A stretch of 5,902 nucleotides of DNA from Actinomycetota bacterium (lineage in GTDB: Bacteria > Actinomycetota > Humimicrobiia > Humimicrobiales > Humimicrobiaceae), in assembly GCA_016783985.1 (NCBI GenBank), contig JADHVM010000067.1, forward strand, positions 1 to 5,902, in the 5' to 3' direction. A model generated the notes under the pieces. It was not told where the DNA came from. It saw only the letters and a program-made list of their open reading frames with translations, and did no database searches. Position numbers and translations under genes: made by a program. How positions within the stretch are numbered: the stretch's first letter is position 1; every line of letters begins with the position of its first letter. Positions 1-5,671 of this stretch are shown in pieces.

Positions 1-19
1 AAAAATACCTGGTAGATTT

Positions 20-1189
20 TTATTTTTCGATAAATAGGGGTAAGTATACCTTAAAAGTTATTTCTTTTTTATCTTTATTATAATCCACTTTTATACTGCC
101 ATTATGATTTTCTACAATCTTTTTGCTTATAGAAAGGCCCAGGCCAAAACCCTTCTTATCAGTTATGGCAGAAGTCTTGTAGAACCTGTCAAAAATATAG
201 GGCAGGTCCTCTTCTTTTATGATTTCACTTATATTGGTAATATCAAGAATCAACAGTTTGTTATCCTTATCATTGCTTAAACTAATTTCTATTTCTTTTT
301 TAGGAGTGCTGTATTTTACCGCATTGTCTATGAGATTAAATAAAACTTGTTCTATCTGTATTTTACTTCCCAGGATCTCAAAATCTCCATTAAAGCTGGT
401 TTCCAACTTTAGGTTTTTAGAACTAATCTGATTTTTAAATAACTTAAGCATTTTTTCCAAAATTCTTTTTATATTAATTTGACTTAAATTGGCCTTATTG
501 ACATTTTCTTCAAGTTCTGACAGGGTTAGTAATTCCTCAGTAATTTTAGACAGCCTCATAATTTCGCTATCTACTAATTCTATAGTTTCCATACATTCCT
601 TTTTGGTAATGCTTTTTTTCTGTTTTAATACATCAATTTTTGTCTTTATTATTGTAAGGGGAGTATTTAGTTCATGTGAAGCGTTCTGGATAAATTGCTT
701 CTGCTTTTTAAATGATACCTCAATTTTATCCAGCATATTATCAAAAGTTTTCGCCATATTTGAAATAGCGTCCTTCCCCCTAAGGTTCAACCTCAAATGC
801 AGTCTTTTGTCATCTATCTCTTTTACATTCCTTGTTATAAAGTAAACCTGTTTAAGCATTCTTCTAAGAACTAAAAATCCCCCGGATGCTGAAATAATTA
901 TAATTACCAATACACCTCCGGTTATATTAAAAAATATTCTCATAAAAAGTCCCGGAGGCAGTATAGTCAGTTGTGGCGGTAGCCCGAAGGGGCCGGACTT
1001 ATTTAATTCTTTTAACCGTTCAATAAATAGCTGATCCAATCCCGGATGTTCGCTTAAAGCGATTATATATCTTTCACCCCTGAGATTATAACTATAGACA
1101 AAAAATATTAAAAACCCATAAAGGATGAATGAAATTAATATAATGACTCCAAACCATACCAGTATTTTACTTTTAAGTGATAATTTCAA
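20..1189 (-). CDS. Sensor histidine kinase, HAMP-containing (two-component system)
   Basis: Membrane sensor kinase that should autophosphorylate on His and pass the phosphate to the response regulator encoded just upstream. Numbering from the TTG start (389 aa): TM1 about 10-33, an extracytoplasmic loop of about 50 residues with a Pro-rich end (PPQLTILPPG), TM2 about 84-108, HAMP about 109-161, then the HisKA domain with the H-box SHELNTP (His172). The HATPase domain follows, with N-box residues Asn285 and Asn289, F-box YIFDRFY and G2 box GFGLGL. The G1 box is degenerate: the segment aligning with N-x-G reads N-I-S (Ser321). The longest frame begins at a GTG at 1198, but that codon has no Shine-Dalgarno and itself lies inside AGGTGA. 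A TTG at 1189 sits 5 nt after AGGTGA and gives the typical N-terminus MKLSLKSK, so I chose it. It follows the regulator by about 34 bp and is probably co-transcribed with it. Ligand unknown; subgroup resembles BaeS/CusS-like kinases only in general architecture. Confidence 0.95.
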   Translation of the reverse strand: MKLSLKSKILVWFGVIILISFILYGFLIFFVYSYNLRGERYIIALSEHPGLDQLFIERLKELNKSGPFGLPPQLTILPPGLFMRIFFNITGGVLVIIIISASGGFLVLRRMLKQVYFITRNVKEIDDKRLHLRLNLRGKDAISNMAKTFDNMLDKIEVSFKKQKQFIQNASHELNTPLTIIKTKIDVLKQKKSITKKECMETIELVDSEIMRLSKITEELLTLSELEENVNKANLSQINIKRILEKMLKLFKNQISSKNLKLETSFNGDFEILGSKIQIEQVLFNLIDNAVKYSTPKKEIEISLSNDKDNKLLILDITNISEIIKEEDLPYIFDRFYKTSAITDKKGFGLGLSISKKIVENHNGSIKVDYNKDKKEITFKVYLPLFIEK

Positions 1190-1194
1190 ATATT

Positions 1195-1200
1195 TCACCT
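1195..1200 (-). promoter_or_regulatory. Shine-Dalgarno that decides the histidine kinase start
   Basis: The minus strand reads AGGTGA, which matches the 3' half of the consensus AAGGAGGTGATC. It lies 5 nt before a TTG at 1189-1187. The GTG at 1198-1196 overlaps this site and has only A/T-rich sequence ahead of it, so initiation at TTG is more likely. Confidence 0.6.
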
Positions 1201-1223
1201 ATTTTTAAATTTTAAATTATTAT

Positions 1224-1892
1224 CTATTCATCATCTAAAACCCTGTAACCCGAGCCATAAACAGTTTTTATAAGCCTGCCAGATTTACCTAATTTCCTTC
1301 TTAAATTTTTGATATGAGTATCTACTATATTGGTAAAGATATCCACATTTCTATCCCAGGCATGCTCAAGTATTTGATTCCTGCTGATAAGCTGGCCGTT
1401 ATTTCGGAGCAAATACTCCAGTATCATATATTCCTTCTTAGTAAGCTGTACTTCCCTGCCGCTTATGCTTACTTTTTCTTTCTCTATATCCATACTGATA
1501 TCAGATGCTGATAAGATATTATTTTTATGTTTTGAAGACCTTCTTATAAGTGCCCTTATCCTTGCCAGAAGTTCTGAAAATTCAAATGGCTTGGTAAGGT
1601 AATCGTCTGCTCCACAGTCAAGACCCTTAATAATGTTATTTAGCTGTTTTTTTGCAGTCAGCATAAGAATGAAACTTTGATTCTTGTCATTCCTCAGCTT
1701 CCTGCATAGGTCTTCTCCATCAATGTCTGGCAGCATCAGATCAAGGATTATAATATCATAATCATATTCCTGGGTGAGATAATAGCCCTCTTCGCCATTA
1801 TATGCTACATCAACACTGAATCTATGCTGCTCCAATCCCTCTTTAAGATTATCAGCAACCTGCTTTTCATCTTCTATAATTAATAATTTCAT
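1224..1892 (-). CDS. OmpR/PhoB-family response regulator transcription factor
   Basis: Cytoplasmic DNA-binding regulator, 222 aa, the usual length of the OmpR/PhoB family. The receiver domain (about 1-117) carries the acidic pair Glu7-Asp8, the phosphoacceptor Asp51 in LDLMLPDIDG, the switch Thr79 in MLTA and Lys101 in LTKPF, so all catalytic residues are present. The winged-helix output domain (about 126-220) has the recognition helix near 188-201 (NIVDTHIKNLRRKL) and the wing motif TVYGSGYR. The partner is the kinase encoded 34 bp downstream; the likely target is the exporter operon upstream. The start is the obvious family start (MKLLIIEDE), but no good Shine-Dalgarno precedes it: the 10 nt before the ATG are mostly an AT repeat. 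A nine-codon minus-strand frame at 1915-1889 ends with a TGA overlapping this ATG (ATGA), so translational coupling is possible. Confidence 0.96.
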   Translation of the reverse strand: MKLLIIEDEKQVADNLKEGLEQHRFSVDVAYNGEEGYYLTQEYDYDIIILDLMLPDIDGEDLCRKLRNDKNQSFILMLTAKKQLNNIIKGLDCGADDYLTKPFEFSELLARIRALIRRSSKHKNNILSASDISMDIEKEKVSISGREVQLTKKEYMILEYLLRNNGQLISRNQILEHAWDRNVDIFTNIVDTHIKNLRRKLGKSGRLIKTVYGSGYRVLDDE

Positions 1893-1997
1893 ATATATAT
1901 CAAACTCTGTTTCATCTTTTTATTATTCTATAGTTTTCCAGACATTTAATAAAATAAAAAATACCTGTCCTTTAATCTACTCAGCGGTAGAGACCAT
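1893..1997 (-). other. 105-bp gap between permease and response regulator
   Basis: No strong intrinsic terminator is visible after the permease stop: the only hairpin is a 5-bp TCTAC/GTAGA stem (1976-1991), not followed directly by T residues. A T-rich stretch follows about 20 nt later. On the minus strand TATAGAAT (near 1925-1932) could serve as a -10 element, but no convincing -35 accompanies it. The regulator and kinase may therefore be read through from the exporter operon, with a possible weak internal promoter. Confidence 0.4.
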
Positions 1998-3242
1998 CTA
2001 TTCATATCTCAATGAGTCTATAGGATGTAATCTTGCTGCACGCATAGCAGGAAAGATCCCGAATATCAGGCCAATAGCAGTCGAGAATGAAAGAGCCAGT
2101 ATTATAGGAGTTGCAGTAATTATTGAACTAATAAAGCTTTCCAGTGCCCATGTCAAAAGGTATGCAAATCCTATACCCAGGATTCCTCCCAGCAAACTCA
2201 ATACTATGCTTTCGGTCAGAAACTGAACCATAATATCTCTGTTTTTTGCTCCTATTGCTTTTCTTATTCCTATTTCCTTTGTTCTCTCGGTAACGGATAC
2301 AAACATGATGTTCATAATTCCTATTCCACCCACCAGAAGTGATATGGCAGCTATCCCGCCAAGAGCAACTGATAGAGTAGTGGATATTGTACTTGCCATT
2401 TCCAGTATCTGGGTATTTCCACTTATTCTAAAATCATTGCTTCCACCCGGTAATATATTATGCTGCATTCTGAGTATTTCCTTTGCTTCTTCGGTAGCTT
2501 CTTCAACCAGCTCTTCACTGATCACTTTGGCTGAAATGCTGTCTACTGTATCAACCCCGTAGATTTTGTACTGGGCAGTGGTGATAGGTATATAAACAGC
2601 ATCATCAGGATCCATACCAAAAGAAGAGCCTGCTGATTTGACAGTACCTATGATTGTAAAATTTTTACCGTTTATTTTTATTATTTCACCTACAGGATTT
2701 ATCTTACCAAAATAATCACTGACTACTGTATCTCCCAATACCACTGTATTTGACATATTTGCTACATCACTTTCGGTAAAAAAACTGCCCCTGTCTATTT
2801 CATATCCCTGCACTATAAGATAGTCTTCTGTTGTACCAATAATGCTGGTCGTACCGCTCCAGCTTAGATAAGATATTGTCGAGTTTCTTCCAGTATAAGT
2901 CGGTACCACTTCATTTAAAAGCTCGGCTTTCCTTTCCAGTGCATATACATCTTCAAGATAGAGATCTCCTTCGGCCACTTCTTCTTCTTCACCATTTCCA
3001 AACCGGCGCCTCATCTCTTCCTGACCACCGGCCTGCTCTCTTCCTGGAGAAATAGTGATCATATTAGCTCCCACGCTTTGCACATTTTCAATGATAGATG
3101 CTTCAACACCAGCACTTACTCCCATAACTGCTACGACTGCGCCTACCCCGATTATAATCCCCAGCATAGTCAGGAAAGTCCTCAACCTGTTTGAACCCAG
3201 GGATTTAAATGCAATTTTTATATTTTCAAATATTCTTTTCAT
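1998..3242 (-). CDS. MacB/YknZ-type ABC transporter permease
   Basis: Membrane subunit of a tripartite exporter, 414 aa, typical for the stand-alone MacB-like permease. An amphipathic N-terminal segment (FENIKIAFKSLGSNRLRTFL) leads into TM1 at about 21-43. The large extracytoplasmic MacB core domain spans about 44-285. The C-terminal FtsX domain has three membrane segments at about 287-313, 343-366 and 376-399. The cytoplasmic loop after TM2 carries the coupling motif TERTKEIGIRKAIGA (318-332), and the protein ends with the conserved MRAARLHPIDSLRYE-type tail. This four-TM topology is that of type VII (MacB) transporters, which use ATP hydrolysis to drive movements of the outer domain. A charged insert (about 67-93) rich in Glu, Gly and Arg precedes the first core helix. 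The start overlaps the ATPase stop as ATGA, which implies translational coupling. Substrate not predictable. Confidence 0.95.
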   Translation of the reverse strand: MKRIFENIKIAFKSLGSNRLRTFLTMLGIIIGVGAVVAVMGVSAGVEASIIENVQSVGANMITISPGREQAGGQEEMRRRFGNGEEEEVAEGDLYLEDVYALERKAELLNEVVPTYTGRNSTISYLSWSGTTSIIGTTEDYLIVQGYEIDRGSFFTESDVANMSNTVVLGDTVVSDYFGKINPVGEIIKINGKNFTIIGTVKSAGSSFGMDPDDAVYIPITTAQYKIYGVDTVDSISAKVISEELVEEATEEAKEILRMQHNILPGGSNDFRISGNTQILEMASTISTTLSVALGGIAAISLLVGGIGIMNIMFVSVTERTKEIGIRKAIGAKNRDIMVQFLTESIVLSLLGGILGIGFAYLLTWALESFISSIITATPIILALSFSTAIGLIFGIFPAMRAARLHPIDSLRYE

Positions 3243-4015
3243 TTTGAATTACTCTCCTCCAGGTCATGTATTTTTTCTTCCAGTTTCGGCATGTTTTTAA
3301 GTCTTTGCCTGGCATCAATGGGATCATCGATCTTCTCTTCATTGATGACCACCCCATCCCTTATGTAAACTATTTTTTGAGCGTGTCTGGCCAGTTCAAG
3401 CTCATGGGTAACATAAAGAATTGTTTTCCCCTGTTTGTTCAGGTCCTGAAAGATAGCTAAAATTTCTTCTCCTGTCCTTGAATCCAGATTCCCTGTAGGT
3501 TCATCGGCCAGTATCACGGCCGGATCATTTATAAGGGCTCTTCCTATAGCCACCCTCTGCCTCTGACCTCCGGAAAGCTCACTGGGACGGTGCCTTGACC
3601 AACCTGTAAGCCCTACTGACTTTATTACATCACTTACTAGTTTTTTTCTGGACTTTTTTGGGCTTTTCCTGGAATAGATCAAAGGAAGCTCAATATTTCC
3701 CATAATATTGGATTTTGAAAGAAGATTAAAAGTCTGAAAGACAAATCCGATCTTTTTATTCCTTATCTCTGCAAGTTGATTGTCATTTAATTTGCTTATA
3801 TCAACATCCCCAAGAAAGTATGTGCCAGAGGTCGGAATATCAAGTGCACCGATAATATTCATAAGGGTTGATTTCCCTGATCCTGAAGGACCCATAATTG
3901 CTACAAATTCACCCTTTCTTATAGTTAGGTCAGCTCCTCTTAAGGCATTTACTCTTATATTACCTATCCTGTATACTTTGGTAATATTTTTCATATCTAT
4001 TACTTTTTGCTCCAT
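3239..4015 (-). CDS. MacB/LolD/YknY-type ABC transporter ATP-binding protein
   Basis: Nucleotide-binding subunit that powers the permease encoded immediately downstream. 258 aa, complete: Walker A GPSGSGKST (42-50), Q-loop Gln94 in FVFQTFNLL, signature LSGGQ (147-151), Walker B and D-loop ILADEPTGNLDS (168-179) with catalytic Glu172, and switch His204 in VTHE. The residues around these motifs (ADEPTGNLDS, FQTFNLL) are typical of the MacB/LolD/FtsE subfamily. A C-terminal tail of about 30 residues rich in Lys and Glu extends past the core fold. Its 3' end overlaps the permease start by 4 bp. It starts 38 bp after the adaptor stop, with GGATGGGA as the ribosome site. A second Met at residue 8 (MKNITKVY) is an alternative start, as many family members begin there. 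Confidence 0.96.
   Translation of the reverse strand: MEQKVIDMKNITKVYRIGNIRVNALRGADLTIRKGEFVAIMGPSGSGKSTLMNIIGALDIPTSGTYFLGDVDISKLNDNQLAEIRNKKIGFVFQTFNLLSKSNIMGNIELPLIYSRKSPKKSRKKLVSDVIKSVGLTGWSRHRPSELSGGQRQRVAIGRALINDPAVILADEPTGNLDSRTGEEILAIFQDLNKQGKTILYVTHELELARHAQKIVYIRDGVVINEEKIDDPIDARQRLKNMPKLEEKIHDLEESNSK
3252..3260 (-). promoter_or_regulatory. Ribosome binding site of the permease gene
   Basis: The minus strand reads GGAGGAGAG, 9 nt ahead of the permease ATG at 3242, and lies entirely inside the last codons of the ATPase gene. It supports this start and independent as well as coupled initiation. Confidence 0.6.
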
Positions 4016-4053
4016 TATTTATTCCCATCCTTTATTCATAATATTTTAATAGG

Positions 4054-5319
4054 TCACTGTATTCTTGAAGTAACGATTATATCTCCTTCTTTAAGCCCGG
4101 AAGTTATTTCAATATAAAGATAATCATTTATACCTGTTGTGACTTCCACTTTCTCTACTGCCTGGCTTAAATTCTCCGTATCTACCTGATCCGATATTAA
4201 AAGATCCACATAACTCTTTCCATCTTCTTTGTATACTGATTGAATAGGAACATATAGGACATTCTCTGCCTTCCGGGTTATGATAGATGCATTAGCCGAA
4301 AGGCCGTAATAAATATCGATATCTTCTCCTGTTTCAAATTCTATCAATACTTCAAAGGATATGATTCCGCTGTCATTGGTCGAGATAGGAATGATTTCAA
4401 TCGCTTTTCCAGTAAACTCCAGATCAGAATAGGCATCCAGGGTGATCAAAGCTTTATTACCTTCAGATATTTTGGATATATCATTCTCACTGACTGTTAC
4501 TTTTACAATGAATTCATCACTTATAAGAGAGATCATGGTAGATCCTCCTGCCTGCTTGCCTACCTCGAAATCAGATGAAATAACTATTCCATCATAAGGA
4601 GCATATAATATATAGTCATCAAGATCTTCTTTGGCTGACTCCAGGTCCATTTTAGCAAGCTCCAACTGTATTCCTGCCTGATTTACATTATCCCTTGTTG
4701 ATTCCATTTGCGCTTCTGATGACTGGAGGCTTGATAAATTACTCCAGTAAGTAGTGGACTCATTAAGAAGTGATTGATTATAAGAAGATTCTGCTTGAGA
4801 TATAGATGATGATTCCCCTTTTTCATTAGCATTTTCCAGAGAATCCAGTGCGCTTTTGGTAGACTCTTCTGCCTTTTCAGTATTAAGATCTGCCAACTGT
4901 ATGGTAATATGATTTGCATCCAGAGCTTTCTGGTAATTTAACTTCGCCGCTTTCAGAGAGATTTCTGAAAGTTTTAAATTCTTTTCGATTTTTTCCAGTT
5001 GGAGCAAACCTTCTGAATTATCTACTTTCACCAGTACATCTCCTTTTTTAAAGGCATCACCTTTCTCTAAAGTTGATATTATTTCCCCCGAACCCTGAAG
5101 AGTGTAGCTATTCTGGACTTTTGAATCTATAGAACCGGTAGTTGAAACAATCTGCAGGATATCACCTCTCTGTATTTCAAATACTTCAATACCCTGATCA
5201 GCTACTTCCCCGGTAGAACCAGGAAAACCTCCCATACAAGATACAGAAATAATTGAAATTAAAAGGACGGTTATAGCAGAAACTATAACAAGGATAGTTT
5301 TTCTTTTATTTATATTCAT
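4054..5319 (-). CDS. MacA/YknX-like membrane fusion (adaptor) protein, probable lipoprotein
   Basis: Extracytoplasmic adaptor of the exporter, 421 aa, first gene of the operon. Residues 8-27 are a hydrophobic signal segment ending in ISVSC; Cys28 fits a lipobox, though Ser rather than Leu/Val at -3 is less usual. The order then follows HlyD/MacA proteins: first barrel strand and half lipoyl motif (about 48-102, GEIISTLEKGDAFKKGDVLVKVD-type), a helical hairpin predicted as coiled coil (about 103-232), the second lipoyl half (about 236-266, YAPYDGIVISSDFEVGKQAG), a beta-barrel domain (about 268-348) and a C-terminal membrane-proximal domain (about 350-421, ending GLKEGDIIVTSRI). No Arg occurs between residues 110 and 208, so the TolC-binding R-x3-L-x6-S motif of Gram-negative MacA is missing. 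The hairpin tip is rich in Ser, Asn and Glu. The ATG is preceded by AAGGGG with a 5-nt spacer. Confidence 0.93.
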   Translation of the reverse strand: MNINKRKTILVIVSAITVLLISIISVSCMGGFPGSTGEVADQGIEVFEIQRGDILQIVSTTGSIDSKVQNSYTLQGSGEIISTLEKGDAFKKGDVLVKVDNSEGLLQLEKIEKNLKLSEISLKAAKLNYQKALDANHITIQLADLNTEKAEESTKSALDSLENANEKGESSSISQAESSYNQSLLNESTTYWSNLSSLQSSEAQMESTRDNVNQAGIQLELAKMDLESAKEDLDDYILYAPYDGIVISSDFEVGKQAGGSTMISLISDEFIVKVTVSENDISKISEGNKALITLDAYSDLEFTGKAIEIIPISTNDSGIISFEVLIEFETGEDIDIYYGLSANASIITRKAENVLYVPIQSVYKEDGKSYVDLLISDQVDTENLSQAVEKVEVTTGINDYLYIEITSGLKEGDIIVTSRIQ

Positions 5320-5324
5320 CTTTT

Positions 5325-5330
5325 CCCCTT
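5325..5330 (-). promoter_or_regulatory. Ribosome binding site of the adaptor gene
   Basis: The minus strand reads AAGGGG followed by AAAAG and then the ATG at 5319. Purine-rich and correctly spaced, it supports the start that gives a complete signal sequence. Confidence 0.5.
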
Positions 5331-5347
5331 TTTATGTTTTTAGGGAA

Positions 5348-5377
5348 ATTATAATAAAAAATAATGAAGAAATTTTG
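5348..5377 (-). promoter_or_regulatory. Probable promoter of the exporter operon
   Basis: A perfect -10 hexamer TATAAT (5353-5348 on the minus strand) lies 28 nt ahead of the adaptor ATG, inside a very AT-rich stretch. The best -35 at an acceptable distance is CAAAAT (5377-5372, spacer 18), a poor match to TTGACA. A weak -35 with a good -10 fits a promoter that needs an activator. An 8-bp palindrome GAATATTC (5382-5389) lies just upstream of the -35 region. The start point is inferred, not seen. Confidence 0.4.
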
Positions 5378-5379
5378 GA

Positions 5380-5550
5380 GTGAATATTCCATATACTTTA
5401 CAAGCCCTTCAGGAAATCTCCAGAAAATCTTCATGTTCTTCTGCTACATTAAGGATGTTAACATCTGGAAAGGCGATATTTGAAGACCATGCAAAAAGTG
5501 CAGCTGTTGAATTTTACTACTCCATTAACCTTAAAAAGGAGGTGGTCTGA
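5380..5550 (+). other. Short plus-strand open frame, possible gene remnant
   Basis: A frame of 56 codons opens with GTG at 5380 (inner ATG at 5455) and ends at TGA 5548-5550; it is free of stops back to 5365. Its product ends IFEDHAKSAAVEFYYSIN-LKKEVV, which looks more protein-like than chance sequence, but I do not recognise a family. There is no Shine-Dalgarno before either start. AAAAAGGAGGTGG sits on its last codons, as often seen where a gene end carries the ribosome site of the next gene, yet no start codon follows. It could be the 3' remnant of a lost gene or mobile element, or chance. It opposes the flanking genes. Confidence 0.2.
5408..5440 (-). promoter_or_regulatory. Candidate response-regulator operator: tandem 11-bp direct repeats
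   Basis: The minus strand carries GATTTTCTGGA followed directly by GATTTCCTGAA (5429-5419 and 5418-5408), which match at 9 of 11 positions. A weaker unit, AAGAACATGAA (5440-5430), stands in the same phase and shares the TGAA end. OmpR/PhoB-family dimers bind direct repeats spaced by about one helical turn, so 11-bp phasing about 55-90 bp upstream of the -10 fits an activator site for the regulator encoded downstream. The link is an inference; the repeat also lies within a short open frame on the other strand. Confidence 0.35.
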
Positions 5551-5584
5551 CTTAACAACAAAAAATTATAAATAACGTAGCATC

Positions 5585-5618
5585 AAAAAAACGGGCAAGT
5601 TATATTCCTTGCCCGTTT
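5585..5618 (-). terminator. Rho-independent terminator of the hydrolase gene
   Basis: An 11-bp perfect inverted repeat (AAACGGGCAAG at 5589-5599 and CTTGCCCGTTT at 5608-5618) with an 8-nt loop. On the minus strand the G/C-rich stem runs into seven T residues (5591-5585), about 54 bp after the hydrolase stop. On the plus strand the stem is followed by only three T before TGAG, so it works mainly for minus-strand transcripts. It insulates the exporter operon from upstream transcription. Confidence 0.9.
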
Positions 5619-5671
5619 GAGTTTTATAACTTTAAAATATATTTATTCTTCTCTAAATTCATAATTTATTT

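Larger units (their letters stand above)
5320..5671. other. 352-bp intergenic region between exporter operon and hydrolase gene
   Basis: This stretch separates two minus-strand transcription units. From the adaptor outwards it holds the ribosome site and probable promoter (5325-5377), the tandem repeats (5408-5440), the unexplained open frame (5380-5550) and the terminator of the hydrolase gene (5585-5618). I see no tRNA, riboswitch or CRISPR-like repeats in it. Confidence 0.6.

Noticed and set aside
1..19. Possible terminator after the kinase stop, and an 11-bp sequence AAAAATACCTG shared with 1957-1967
   Set aside because: The arms leave no room for a loop and the window ends here. The shared 11-mer is AT-rich and short enough to be chance, although both copies follow gene ends.
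219..845. Two plus-strand open frames (219-431 and 489-845) opposite the histidine kinase
   Set aside because: They are antisense shadows of a gene with clear kinase motifs; their products are rich in Ser, Phe, Leu and Ile without a recognisable family.
1314..1511. Plus-strand frame opposite the response regulator
   Set aside because: Antisense of the winged-helix domain, no family and no ribosome site.
1976..1991. Hairpin TCTAC/GTAGA after the permease stop as a terminator
   Set aside because: Stem of only 5 bp with no T run directly after it; too weak for an intrinsic terminator.
2305..3460. Plus-strand frames at 2305-2562, 3055-3300 and 3266-3460
   Set aside because: They lie opposite the permease and ATPase genes, whose motifs are unambiguous.
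3780..4049. Plus-strand frame opposite the ATPase N-terminus
   Set aside because: Antisense of the Walker A region; no independent support.
4683..4919. Second minus-strand frame inside the adaptor gene
   Set aside because: Alternative frame across the coiled-coil part of a continuous 421-residue adaptor; no frameshift is needed to explain the gene.
5535..5545. AAAAAGGAGGTGG on the plus strand as a working ribosome site
   Set aside because: No ATG, GTG or TTG follows at a usable distance with an open frame; GTG GTC is followed at once by TGA.
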